Of a stretch of DNA of 64,000 bases, positions 17,217 to 25,217 are shown piece after piece (the first letter of the stretch is position 1; each line of letters opens with the position of its first letter). This stretch comes from Chloroflexota bacterium (GTDB taxonomy: Bacteria; Chloroflexota; Dormibacteria; Dormibacterales; Dormibacteraceae), in NCBI GenBank assembly GCA_005882135.1, contig VBDR01000025.1, positions 1 to 64,000 on the forward strand. Direction: 5' to 3'. A program made the translations under genes and the position numbers. The notes under the pieces were generated by a model. The model did not search any database. It worked only from the letters and a program-made list of their open reading frames with translations, and had not been told where the DNA came from.

Positions 17217-18189
17217 CTGGCAGCCAGGTAAAGGCATCTGCGGGGTTGTCGACCAGGATCGTCTCTTCGGCTGGAAATCCAAGTCTGCTGCGAAGCCGGG
17301 GCGCGAAGGTCTCGAGGAGGTAATTCAGTCCAGGTCCGCCGCCGTAGGCGCGAAAGTAGTCGCGCTGACCGAGGTCGAGTCCAAGCATCAGCGCCTGATG
17401 ATGCCCGCTCTCGACCATCGCATCGATGAGGTCCAGAAGCTGGCTGTCGGGGCGGTACTTGATGCGCCCCGGCGTGTCGTACTCGAGCCATACGCCACGG
17501 TCGGCCAGCTCGCGGTGAAGCTCGACGTCCGGATTGCGGTCGAGATGGGCCAGGATGATGCGATTGGCGCGAACTCCCTCGCGCATCAGCAGGTCGACGA
17601 TCTCGTGTCCGCAGGTGCCGATCTCCGTGTGCACAAGGATCGGGGCTCCCGTCTCCTGGCTGCCGGCGGCCGCGGCGACCAGGCGTCGCTCCTCCAGACG
17701 GCTGATGTGCTGGTAGGACGCGCCCGCCTTGATGACCCCTGCCAGGGCAGCGTCGAGGGGCGCTTCAACCATCCAGTCGGCCGGGTGCATGCCTTGCCGG
17801 AGATCGATCAGGATGCGCTCTGCCAGCTGCTCAACCGTTGATCCGCGCACCCAGTGGTCTGCTGGGTAGTGGGCGTCGCGGTGGTACCCGGTGGCGGCGA
17901 TGATATGCACGCCGGTCGCCTGGGCCACCGCTCGCAAGCCGGCCGGATTGCGTCCGAGACCGATGGGAGTCACCTCGACGATCGCGCGCAGCCCGCCGCT
18001 CGCCGCGTGGGTCACCTCCTCGACCGCGCGATCGATGTCATCGAAGTCCTGGCCCGGAAGCGCAGGGCTGCGAAGGAACAGGTGGTCGTGCGCGTCGGTT
18101 ATTCCGAGCTCGTCCGGCCGGATCGGACCCAGAACTGTCACGATCTCACCCACACGCGACCCGTTCACCAGCGGCACTATAAGCGCCAT
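17200..18189 (-). CDS. Phosphotriesterase-family metal-dependent hydrolase (probable lactonase)
   Basis: About 329 residues from ATG 18189. All binuclear-metal ligands of the family can be placed: H34 and H36 in TDAHDHLF, the bridging K154 in GVIKAG, H187 in ILVHTE, H215 in LAHLD, and D272 in LGLDLGQRDYF. In sugar clusters, members of this family are known to open lactones, including phosphorylated furanose lactones in mycoplasmas, rather than phosphotriesters. Here it would hydrolyse a lactone made by a neighbouring dehydrogenase (inference). Its start codon overlaps the ROK kinase start codon on the other strand, so GTG starts at residues 5, 8, 13 or 17 are also possible. Confidence 0.88.
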   Translation of the reverse strand: MALIVPLVNGSRVGEIVTVLGPIRPDELGITDAHDHLFLRSPALPGQDFDDIDRAVEEVTHAASGGLRAIVEVTPIGLGRNPAGLRAVAQATGVHIIAATGYHRDAHYPADHWVRGSTVEQLAERILIDLRQGMHPADWMVEAPLDAALAGVIKAGASYQHISRLEERRLVAAAAGSQETGAPILVHTEIGTCGHEIVDLLMREGVRANRIILAHLDRNPDVELHRELADRGVWLEYDTPGRIKYRPDSQLLDLIDAMVESGHHQALMLGLDLGQRDYFRAYGGGPGLNYLLETFAPRLRSRLGFPAEETILVDNPADAFTWLPDAPAV

Positions 18190-19105
18190 GTCTCGACACC
18201 TCGGTCTCGACCTGGGCGGGACGAACTTGAAGTGGGCCGTCGTGGAACGCGACACCCAGCCGCGTCTTCTCCAAACGGGTCGAGTAGCGACGGACACCGG
18301 CGGCGGCGAGCAGGCCGTCGTGCGGCAGCTGATCGAAGTGGCCCGCGCGGTACTTCGCGACACTCACCACATCGACTCGATCGGAGTTGGCATGCCCGGG
18401 GTCCTCGACCCGGGCTCGGGCATCACCCGCTTCATTCCCAACATTCCAGGCAACTGGGCCGGCGTGCCGGTGATCGCCGAGATGAGCAAAGCCGTCCAAT
18501 CGCCGGCGCGCCTGATCAACGACGCGCGCGCTTTCGCGCTTGCCGAGCACCGCCTGGGAGCGGGGCGCGGCGCCACGTCACTGCTTGGCATCACCCTCGG
18601 CACCGGCGTTGGAGGCGGATTGATCCTGGGCGGACAGCTTTACCTGGGTCGCGACGGGACGGCCGGCGAGTTCGGGCACCAGACGATCCTCCCGGACGGT
18701 CCGCGGTGCAACTGCGGCAACAACGGCTGCCTGGAGTCACTGGCCCGAGCCGATGCGATCGCCGCCGCTTGCGGCCAGCCAGGCGCTGAGGAATCGGTGG
18801 CGGCTGCTCGAGCCGGAGACCCTCGCGCGCAGCAAGGGCTGATCGAAGTCGGACGGTACCTTGGGATCGGCGCCAGCAACGTGGTCGTCCTGGTCGGCGT
18901 AGACCGAATCGTCGTCGGCGGCGGGATTGCGGCCGCCGGCGACATCCTGCTAGACCCGCTTCGGCAGGAGCTCGCGCGTCGCGTCCATGTCGCGGATGTC
19001 GATCGGGTCCAGGTCGTCGGCGCCGAGCTCGGCATCTGGGCCGGCGCAATCGGGGCGGCCCTGTTCGCGGCGGATCCGATCGACCCCCACTTGCATTTTG
19101 TCTAG
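18188..19105 (+). CDS. ROK-family sugar kinase
   Basis: 305 residues. N-terminal phosphate loop LGLDLGGTNLKWAVVE, catalytic Asp in LINDARAFALAE (D112), the histidine in EFGHQTI (H164), and the ROK zinc site CNCGNNGCLE at residues 174-183. There is no N-terminal DNA-binding domain, so it is a kinase and not a NagC-type repressor. It likely phosphorylates the sugar brought in by the ribose-type importer downstream. ATG 18188 follows immediately after TATAAG and four bases, with no Shine-Dalgarno sequence. The gene heads a long plus-strand operon with gntR, deoC, Gfo/Idh, SIS and ABC genes. Confidence 0.9.
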   Translation: MSRHLGLDLGGTNLKWAVVERDTQPRLLQTGRVATDTGGGEQAVVRQLIEVARAVLRDTHHIDSIGVGMPGVLDPGSGITRFIPNIPGNWAGVPVIAEMSKAVQSPARLINDARAFALAEHRLGAGRGATSLLGITLGTGVGGGLILGGQLYLGRDGTAGEFGHQTILPDGPRCNCGNNGCLESLARADAIAAACGQPGAEESVAAARAGDPRAQQGLIEVGRYLGIGASNVVVLVGVDRIVVGGGIAAAGDILLDPLRQELARRVHVADVDRVQVVGAELGIWAGAIGAALFAADPIDPHLHFV

Positions 19106-19116
19106 ATAGCTATACA
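19099..19116. promoter_or_regulatory. Palindromic operator candidate before the GntR gene
   Basis: The 18 bases TGTCTAGATAGCTATACA match their own reverse complement at 14 of 18 positions, with half-sites TGTNTAGNTA and TANCTANACA. The site overlaps the stop codon of the ROK kinase and ends 11 bases before the GntR start. HutC/GntR-type regulators bind palindromes of this kind and commonly control their own gene. TATACA within the site could also serve as a -10 box, so binding would block initiation. Confidence 0.5.
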
Positions 19117-19127
19117 TTTACCGGTCG

Positions 19128-19877
19128 ATGGTCATGGCGGATCTTTCGGGCGCGGAGACTTTCACCCCGCGCTATCGCGAGATCGAGCAGGCGATGCGGC
19201 AGCGTCTCGCAAAACTGATGCCCGGCGCCGAGTTACCGTCTGACGCCGAGCTATGCGAGGAGTTCGGGGTCAGCCGGATGACCGCCCGCCACGCGATGAA
19301 TCGCCTCGCCGGCGACGGACTGGTGTTCCGCGTGCGCGGCAGGGGCACGTTCGTGGGCGACCCGCCGACCCACCGCCGCGCCAACAGCCTGCTCAGCTTC
19401 TCCAACGAGATGCGCCGGCAGGGCAGGGTGCCGACGTCGCAGGTCCTCGGTCGAGGGCTGCGCGCCCCCACCCGAGAGGAGGCGGCGCGCCTCCGGCTCA
19501 AGAAGGGCGAGAAGGTGCTGTGGCTGAAACGGATCCGGCTCGCGGACGGCGAGCCGGTCGCGCTGGAGTCGACGCGTCTCCATCCGGCAACCGCCGTCGC
19601 GGTGCTCCGGGGCGCCCTCGAGAGGGAATCGCTCCACGCGGTGTTGGTGCGCGCCGGATTTCCGCCGACCAGTGGTCGGGCCACCATCAGCGCCGAGCCC
19701 GCGGATGCAGACGATGCGCGCTGGTTGAAGATGCGCAAGGGCGGGGCCATGCTCGTCGAACAGCGTGTGATCGTCGATCATCGAGGCCGGCCTCTCGAGT
19801 TCACAGAGTCGCGCTACCCGGCTGACCGTTACGCCCTGGACGTCGATTTTGTGGTCGAAGGCCAGGCTGCACAGTGA
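19128..19877 (+). CDS. GntR-family regulator, HutC/UTRA type
   Basis: 249 residues. Winged-helix domain at residues 15-75 (ELPSDAELCEEFGVSRMTARHAMNRLAGDGLVFRVRGRG fits the GntR helix-turn-helix and wing), joined to a UTRA ligand-binding domain (residues 90-245; LWLKRIRLADGEPVALESTRL, VEQRVIVDHRGRPLEFTESRYPADRY). UTRA regulators usually sense a sugar phosphate or similar metabolite and release DNA. Placed between the kinase and the aldolase, it is the likely repressor of this island. A palindrome sits just upstream. ATG 19128 and ATG 19134 are both possible starts. Confidence 0.9.
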   Translation: MVMADLSGAETFTPRYREIEQAMRQRLAKLMPGAELPSDAELCEEFGVSRMTARHAMNRLAGDGLVFRVRGRGTFVGDPPTHRRANSLLSFSNEMRRQGRVPTSQVLGRGLRAPTREEAARLRLKKGEKVLWLKRIRLADGEPVALESTRLHPATAVAVLRGALERESLHAVLVRAGFPPTSGRATISAEPADADDARWLKMRKGGAMLVEQRVIVDHRGRPLEFTESRYPADRYALDVDFVVEGQAAQ

Positions 19878-19887
19878 GGGGGAGTTG

Positions 19888-20649
19888 ATGGGCTCGTTTT
19901 TCGACCAGCTCAGCTACGCGGACGTCGCCAAGACGATCGACCATTCTCTTCTCAAGCCGGAGCTCGACGATTCATCGGTCGAGGCAGGCTGCGAGCTCGC
20001 CGCCCGCTATGACGTCGCGTCGGTCTGCGTTCGGCCGCGCGATGTCGAGCGCGCGCATCGCCTCCTGGCGAACACCAAGGTTGCGGTCGGCACGGTGGTC
20101 GGATTCCCGCACGGCAGCTCGCGTACCGAAACCAAGGTGTTCGAGTCGCGGCTCGCGCTGCAGAACGGCGCACGGGAGCTGGACATGGTCATCGACATCG
20201 GCGCGCTCATCTCGGGCAACGAGCTTTATGTGCGCGAGCAGATCGCCGCCGTCGTGGGGGCCGCCCACGCTGAAGGCGCCCTGGTCAAAGTCATCCTCGA
20301 GAACGCCTACCTGACCGACGAACAGAAGGCGCGCGGCTGCCAGCTAGTCGAGGCGGCGGGCGCGGACTTCGTCAAGACGTCGACCGGCTTCGCGCCGACC
20401 GGCGCTACCGTCGAAGACCTGAGGCTGATGCGCCGCTCCGTTTCGCCGCACATCGGCGTCAAGGCGGCGCATGGGATCAGGACGCTCGACGCATTGCTCG
20501 AGGTGCTCGAGATCGGCGTCACCCGGGTTGGGGCGACCCAGACCGCGGCCATGCTCGATGAGTTCAAGGCGCGAAAGGCCAGCCCTGCTCCGGCGGCAAG
20601 CCCCTCGGCTGCCTTCGACGCCACCTCCCCACTAAGTGGGGAGGAGTGA
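19888..20649 (+). CDS. deoC: Deoxyribose-phosphate aldolase family protein (DeoC/LacD)
   Basis: 253 residues from ATG 19888, behind GGGGGAG. DERA motifs: KTIDHSLLKPE (15-25), VGFPHG (71-76), ELDMVIDIG (97-105), Schiff-base K163 in VKTSTGF and the helper K192 in GVKAAHGIRT. Classical DERA has a Gly-Gly pair in that last loop, which holds the substrate phosphate; here His replaces the first Gly. The enzyme probably performs an aldol cleavage in this sugar pathway, not necessarily of deoxyribose 5-phosphate. Residues 231-253 form an Ala/Pro/Ser tail encoded partly by a DNA palindrome. The TGA overlaps the ATG of the next gene by one base. Confidence 0.87.
   Translation: MGSFFDQLSYADVAKTIDHSLLKPELDDSSVEAGCELAARYDVASVCVRPRDVERAHRLLANTKVAVGTVVGFPHGSSRTETKVFESRLALQNGARELDMVIDIGALISGNELYVREQIAAVVGAAHAEGALVKVILENAYLTDEQKARGCQLVEAAGADFVKTSTGFAPTGATVEDLRLMRRSVSPHIGVKAAHGIRTLDALLEVLEIGVTRVGATQTAAMLDEFKARKASPAPAASPSAAFDATSPLSGEE
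20624..20644. repeat. Perfect palindrome inside the deoC 3' end
   Basis: Arms CCTCCCCACT and AGTGGGGAGG flank a single A, a 10-bp inverted repeat within the last codons of deoC. The right arm supplies the GGGGAGGAG ribosome site of the next gene, so folding would hide that site. It resembles the short GC-rich palindromes that spread through some genomes as REP-like elements. No second copy was seen in this window. Confidence 0.55.
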
Positions 20650-21713
20650 TGAATCATCGGATCGTGCGCATCGGGATGCTCGGCTCGGGCTTTGTCGCCG
20701 ATTTCTACATGGATGGCTTGCGTGACGTCCCGGGTACCGAAGTGGTGGCCAACTACTCGCGGTCGGAGGAACGGGCCAACGAATTCGGGCGGCGTCACGG
20801 GGTGGCGCGGCAGTACACGACCATGGAGGACCTCTGCGCGGACCGCGAGGTCGAGATGGTGGTGATCGGCCTTCCCAACCACCTCCACCTCCCGGCTGTC
20901 CGCGCCGCCGCTGCCGAGCGCAAAGCGATCGTCTGCACCAAACCGCTGGCTCGCAACGGCCACGAGGCTGCCGACATGGTGAACCTGGCTCGCGATGCCG
21001 GTGTAATGCACGCATATGCGGAGACCGAGGTTTTCTCCCCCGATGTGATGCGCGCACGACAGATGATCGAGAGCGGTGCGATCGGCGACGTGCTCACCGT
21101 GCGCGCTCGCGAGGCCCATTCCGGCCCGCACGCCCAACACTTCTGGGACGCGGAGACCGCCGGCGGTGGCGCACTGCTGGACATGGGGTGCCACACGGTC
21201 GAGGCCGCGCGCTACTTCTTCGGCAAGGAGCACCGGATCAAAGACGTTTTCGCGTGGGGAGCCACGATGGTGCACAACGACCGGACCACAGGCGAGGACA
21301 ACGCAGTTCTACTGCTCCGCCTGGAAGACGGCCGGACATCCCTAACCGAAGCTTCGTGGACGGCGAAGGGCGGCATGGAGCTGCGCAACGAGATCTACGG
21401 CACGATGGGGCGGATCGTGACCGACACCAGCTCGACGCGCCTACGGGCCTTCATCCAGCAGCCTGCGGGCTACCTCATGGAAAAAGCGGATGCTGAGGTC
21501 GGCTGGGTGTTTCCCATCCCGGATGAGGCGCGCGTGTACGGCTACCACGAAGAGATGCGCCACTTCGTCGACTGCTTCGTGAAAGGAGAGCAGCCCCGTG
21601 AGGACTTCATCGACGGCTACATCGTCAACTCCGTGCTGGATGCCGCTTACAAGTCGATGAAGAGCGGCCACTGGGAAGCGGTGCACATCGACACCAAGGT
21701 CGCCGACGGATGA
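20649..21713 (+). CDS. Gfo/Idh/MocA-family oxidoreductase
   Basis: 354 residues from ATG 20649, with GGGGAGGAG directly upstream. N-terminal Rossmann fold RIGMLGSGFVADFYMDGL, the family lysine motif in VCTKPLARNGHEA (the EKP-like position), and the C-terminal domain with GGGALLDMGCHTVEAARYFFG carrying the usual catalytic-site D and H. Family members oxidise or reduce sugars and inositols, often giving lactones or keto-sugars. In this island it would feed the lactonase-like hydrolase (inference). It ends in an ATGA overlap with the SIS gene. Confidence 0.9.
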   Translation: MNHRIVRIGMLGSGFVADFYMDGLRDVPGTEVVANYSRSEERANEFGRRHGVARQYTTMEDLCADREVEMVVIGLPNHLHLPAVRAAAAERKAIVCTKPLARNGHEAADMVNLARDAGVMHAYAETEVFSPDVMRARQMIESGAIGDVLTVRAREAHSGPHAQHFWDAETAGGGALLDMGCHTVEAARYFFGKEHRIKDVFAWGATMVHNDRTTGEDNAVLLLRLEDGRTSLTEASWTAKGGMELRNEIYGTMGRIVTDTSSTRLRAFIQQPAGYLMEKADAEVGWVFPIPDEARVYGYHEEMRHFVDCFVKGEQPREDFIDGYIVNSVLDAAYKSMKSGHWEAVHIDTKVADG

Positions 21714-22486
21714 AAGCGGGTTCGGACTGGATCGACGCGGGGATAGCAGTCCTGGAAAGGATCCGCGACACTCAATCGCGCGCCATCGAGCGGGCGAGCC
21801 AGGTCTGCGCGGACGCGATCGGCGCCGGAGGTTTTGTCCACCTGTTCGGAACGGGACACTCTCGCATCCCGGTCGAGGAGATGTTTCCGCGCTATGGCTC
21901 GTATCCCGGGTTCCATCCCATCGTCGAGCTGTCGATGACCTTTCACACGCAGGTCGTCGGGGCCAACGGCCAGGGTCAGGCGATGTTCATCGAGCGCATG
22001 CCAGGTCTGGCCGAGGTCATACTGTCCAACTTCCATTTCGAGCCGAAGGACGCGGTGATGGTTTTCTCGGCCAGCGGCCTTGGCGCCGTAGTCGTGGAGT
22101 TCGCGCGCGGCGCCCGGAAAAGGGGACTCCCCGTGGTCGCCGTCACCTCGATCGCACAGTCGAAGGCAGGCGAAGTCGAGAAGGGGGCCGGCGCCCGCCT
22201 GATGGACGAGGCCGACATCGTCATCGACCTCTGCACGCCCGTGGGAGACGCGCTTTGCCGGCTCGACGGCTTGCCGGAGACCCCGATCGGACCGGGGTCG
22301 ACGCTCGCCGCCGTTGCTGTTGCCGATGCGATCAAAGTACGGACCGCGGAGCTGCTGCTCGCCAACGGCAAGCTGCCTCCGGTGATCACCAGCGTCGCCG
22401 AGGTGGGACGCCTGCGTTCGAATGAGCTGTTCGAGGCGGCTTACCGGGACCACGCGCGCCGGGCGGCGCGCAGCCTCGCTACTTGA
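21710..22486 (+). CDS. SIS-domain phosphosugar-binding protein (UPF0309/COG4821-like)
   Basis: 258 residues. One SIS fold: GGFVHLFGTGHSRIPVEEMFPRYG near residue 45, VMVFSASGLGAVVVEFARGARKRG, and VVAVTSIAQSKAG. The family binds or isomerises phosphosugars; this subgroup has no assigned reaction that I know of, and is found beside phosphotriesterase-family proteins in other genomes. Start ATG 21710 overlaps the Gfo/Idh stop (ATGA). The stop codon lies inside a TTGACA hexamer at 22483-22488, a possible -35 element for the importer genes, but no good -10 follows at 17 bases. Confidence 0.86.
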   Translation: MKAGSDWIDAGIAVLERIRDTQSRAIERASQVCADAIGAGGFVHLFGTGHSRIPVEEMFPRYGSYPGFHPIVELSMTFHTQVVGANGQGQAMFIERMPGLAEVILSNFHFEPKDAVMVFSASGLGAVVVEFARGARKRGLPVVAVTSIAQSKAGEVEKGAGARLMDEADIVIDLCTPVGDALCRLDGLPETPIGPGSTLAAVAVADAIKVRTAELLLANGKLPPVITSVAEVGRLRSNELFEAAYRDHARRAARSLAT

Positions 22487-22574
22487 CAGGAGGTGGAGAC
22501 TGGTGCATTTCGGGAGGCAATCGAAGGCGGTAGGGGTCCAACGGGACCGCATGGAAAACAGGAGGTGATCGTCT

Positions 22575-23648
22575 GTGATGCATCGTGAACAGCCGCTGGC
22601 GGCAGGTCGTTGGGTGGCGGCCTTGCTGGTCGCCGGGTTCGCCCTGGTCGCATGTGGCGGCAGCCCGTCGAATGGTGGCAGCACCGCCACCAAATACACA
22701 GTCGGCGTATCCAACACGCTGACCGGCAACGGTTGGCGCGAAGAGATGATCTGCTCGATCAAGGCTCAGGCCAAAGCATCGGGCGTTGTCTCCAAGGTGA
22801 TCATCGCCAACCGCACCACGGATGCGGCGGGCCAGATCGCCGACATCCGCAACCTGATCTCCTCAGGCGCCAACGTGATCGTGATCAACCCCTCCGACCG
22901 CGACGCGTTGAACTCGGTCATCAAGCAGGCGACCGACAAGGGAATCGTCGTTGTTGCGGTCGACCAGGCCGTGTCCGAGCCGAGCGCGTACGTGGTGACG
23001 AATGACCAGGTCGCATACGGGAACCTCGGCGCCGACTGGCTCGCCAAGAAGCTCGGCGGGAAGGGCAACATCATCGAGATGCGCGGCATCAACGGCGTTC
23101 CGGCCGACACGGACCGGCACCAGGGCCTGACGGCCGCGCTGGCCAAGTACCCCAACATCAAAGTGGTCAAGCAGACCTTCACCAACTGGTCGCTCGACCC
23201 CGCCGCCCAGCAGATGAAGGACATCTTCAGCTCGGGCATCAAGTTCGACGGGATCTGGACGTCAGGCATCGACTCGACCGTGGTCGACCAGTTCCAGTCC
23301 TCGAACAAACCCTTCGTGCCCATCGTGGGCGCTGACAACAACAAGTTCGTGCAGGAGCTCGCTACCTTGAAGGACAAGGGCCTGACCGGCGCCGCGGTGA
23401 CCAACCCGCCGCCGATCGGTGGCGCGGGCCTCGCGGTGGGTCTTGCAACGCTGCAGAAGTCGCACAGCTACGACCACGTGATCCACCTCACGCCGCAGGT
23501 GTGGGACAACACGACCGCTGACGGCGCCGCCAAGCTGGCGCAAACCTACGATTCGACCCTCGACCCGTACTACAGCGTCGCGTTCGACGTCAAGCCGTAC
23601 ACGACCTACACCAAGCAGGACCTGATCGCCTGCCAGGGTCCCGGCTAA
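22575..23648 (+). CDS. Sugar ABC transporter substrate-binding lipoprotein (ribose type)
   Basis: About 357 residues. The AGGAGGTGATC ribosome site is a nearly full anti-16S match; GTG 22575 is 9 bases and ATG 22578 12 bases downstream. Lipoprotein signal with lipobox LVAC (Cys27) and a Gly/Ser linker. The mature part is a type I periplasmic-binding fold of the RbsB class (VGVSNTLTGNGWREEMICSI, NLISSGANVIVINPSDRDAL, FDGIWTSGIDSTVVDQF). The strong ribosome site and the stable hairpin after the gene fit the usual over-production of binding protein relative to the membrane parts. It delivers the unknown sugar to the two permeases downstream. Confidence 0.92.
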   Translation: MMHREQPLAAGRWVAALLVAGFALVACGGSPSNGGSTATKYTVGVSNTLTGNGWREEMICSIKAQAKASGVVSKVIIANRTTDAAGQIADIRNLISSGANVIVINPSDRDALNSVIKQATDKGIVVVAVDQAVSEPSAYVVTNDQVAYGNLGADWLAKKLGGKGNIIEMRGINGVPADTDRHQGLTAALAKYPNIKVVKQTFTNWSLDPAAQQMKDIFSSGIKFDGIWTSGIDSTVVDQFQSSNKPFVPIVGADNNKFVQELATLKDKGLTGAAVTNPPPIGGAGLAVGLATLQKSHSYDHVIHLTPQVWDNTTADGAAKLAQTYDSTLDPYYSVAFDVKPYTTYTKQDLIACQGPG

Positions 23649-23661
23649 TCTGCATCGCAAC

Positions 23662-23688
23662 GGGGCGAGGGCTCTCTGCCCTCGCCCC
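23662..23688 (+). terminator. Strong hairpin between binding-protein and ATPase genes
   Basis: GGGGCGAGGGC and GCCCTCGCCCC form a perfect 11-bp stem around TCTCT. No U-run follows, so it is more likely a partial terminator or an RNA-stabilising hairpin than a full stop. It sits 13 bases after the binding-protein stop and 8 before the ATPase start, the usual place for setting unequal expression in importer operons. Confidence 0.6.
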
Positions 23689-23696
23689 ACACTCCG

Positions 23697-25217
23697 ATGG
23701 CAGCGGATCCTAAAGACACTCCAGTAACCGACTCGGCCGGCCTGCTCGAAGCGAGCGGGCTGGTCAAGCATTTCGGACCCGTCGTCGCCCTCCGTTCGGC
23801 CGACCTGCGCGTGCGCGGCGGTGAGATTCACGCGCTGATGGGGGCCAACGGAGCGGGCAAGAGCACGCTCGTCAAGATCCTGACCGGCGCGTTGACGGCT
23901 GATGCCGGAACCATCACCCTTGGCGGCCGGACAAGGTCGTTTCATACGACGTCTGAGGCGCGCAAGGCCGGACTCGTCTGCGTCTACCAGGATCCATCGC
24001 TGCTGCCCGACCTCACCGTGCTGCAGAACCTCAAGCTCACGGCGACCCCCCTGTCGACCTTCAAGAGGTACCTCGTCGAGCTTGGCCTCGAGGGGTTCGA
24101 CCTCCAGACAATGCCGCGGGAGTTGGCTCGGCCGACCCTCAGCCTGCTGGACCTCGCCCGCGCGCTGGCCATCGAGCCGCAGCTCTTGCTGCTCGATGAG
24201 ATCACAGCGTCGCTTCCTGCCGACCTGACGGTTCGCGTCTTCAACGTCGCGCGACAGCTCCGCGCGGAGGGACGCTCGGTCATATTCATCTCGCACCGCC
24301 TGGCGGAGGTGTCGGCGCTGTGCGACCGCGCCACCGTGTTGCGGGACGGCAAAACGGTGGGCGTGGTCGAGCCGGCCCAGGGCGGCGAGGAGCGCATCGT
24401 CAAGTTGATGCTCGGTCCGGTGGCCGATCTGGTGGCGGCCGAGGCCGCGTCGCCGACAGCGCCGGCAACCGGAGCTGTCGCCGTCGAGGTGCGCAACCTC
24501 AAGGCGGGCACCCTGAACGACGTCACATTCACGCTGCGCTTCGGCGAGGTGCTCGGTGTCGCCGCGCTCGAAGGTCAGGGCCAGCAAGAGCTGTTCGACT
24601 GCCTGGCCGGGGTGCGCAGGCCGGAGGCCGGCCAGATCGTGGTCGGCGGCAAGGCGCGCACTTTTCGTCACCCGGCCGACGCGATACGCGCCGGAATGGT
24701 GCTCATCCCGGCCGACCGGCTGCAGGCTCTCCTCCGTCAAAGATCCGTGCGGGAGAACATCGCGCTGCCCCTCGTCAGCCGCTTCTCGAGATGGGGTCCG
24801 ATCAATCCCCGGCGCGAGAAGCGCCAGGTCGAGAAGGCGGTCAAGCGGTTGCAGATCGACACGCGCGTGCAGTCCGAGGTTCGCCGGCTGTCCGGGGGCA
24901 ACCAGCAGAAGGTCGGCATCGCCCGCTGGCTCGTCGGTGGATTCCAGACACTGCTCTGCTTCGATCCCACGCGCGGCATCGACATCGGAACCAAGCGCCA
25001 GATCTACGGGCTGGTCAAGGAGCTGGCGGCCAATGGCTCGGCGGTCCTGCTGTTCACGTCCGAGCTGCCGGAGATCCAGCTCGCCTGCAACCGCGTCATG
25101 GTGCTTTTCGGCGGCAACCTCGTCGACGAGATGCCCGCCGCCGAAGCCGACGAGCAGGCCTTGCTTCGTGCGGCCCATGGGTTGCCTGCCGAAGCCGACG
25201 TCGAACGAGAGGCGTAG
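23697..25217 (+). CDS. Sugar ABC transporter ATPase with two nucleotide-binding domains (RbsA type)
   Basis: 506 residues, two ABC domains in tandem. Domain 1 has Walker A GANGAGKST (49-57) and Walker B LLLLDEITASL, but the LSxGQ signature region reads RPTLSLLDLARAL, so it is degenerate. Domain 2 has no proper Walker A (GVAALEGQGQQELFDCLAG), as is normal for RbsA homologues, but a good signature LSGGNQQKVGIARW and FDPTRGIDIGTK. Function: energises import with the two permeases. ATG 23697 lies just beyond the hairpin. The stop overlaps the permease start (TAGTG). Confidence 0.92.
   Translation: MAADPKDTPVTDSAGLLEASGLVKHFGPVVALRSADLRVRGGEIHALMGANGAGKSTLVKILTGALTADAGTITLGGRTRSFHTTSEARKAGLVCVYQDPSLLPDLTVLQNLKLTATPLSTFKRYLVELGLEGFDLQTMPRELARPTLSLLDLARALAIEPQLLLLDEITASLPADLTVRVFNVARQLRAEGRSVIFISHRLAEVSALCDRATVLRDGKTVGVVEPAQGGEERIVKLMLGPVADLVAAEAASPTAPATGAVAVEVRNLKAGTLNDVTFTLRFGEVLGVAALEGQGQQELFDCLAGVRRPEAGQIVVGGKARTFRHPADAIRAGMVLIPADRLQALLRQRSVRENIALPLVSRFSRWGPINPRREKRQVEKAVKRLQIDTRVQSEVRRLSGGNQQKVGIARWLVGGFQTLLCFDPTRGIDIGTKRQIYGLVKELAANGSAVLLFTSELPEIQLACNRVMVLFGGNLVDEMPAAEADEQALLRAAHGLPAEADVEREA

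Noticed and set aside
23262-25178. A 638-codon open frame on the minus strand across the sugar ATPase gene
   Set aside because: It is antisense to a gene with clear ABC motifs. Its composition (Arg, Gln, His, Asp in runs) is the mirror of high-GC codons, and it has no fold or family pattern.
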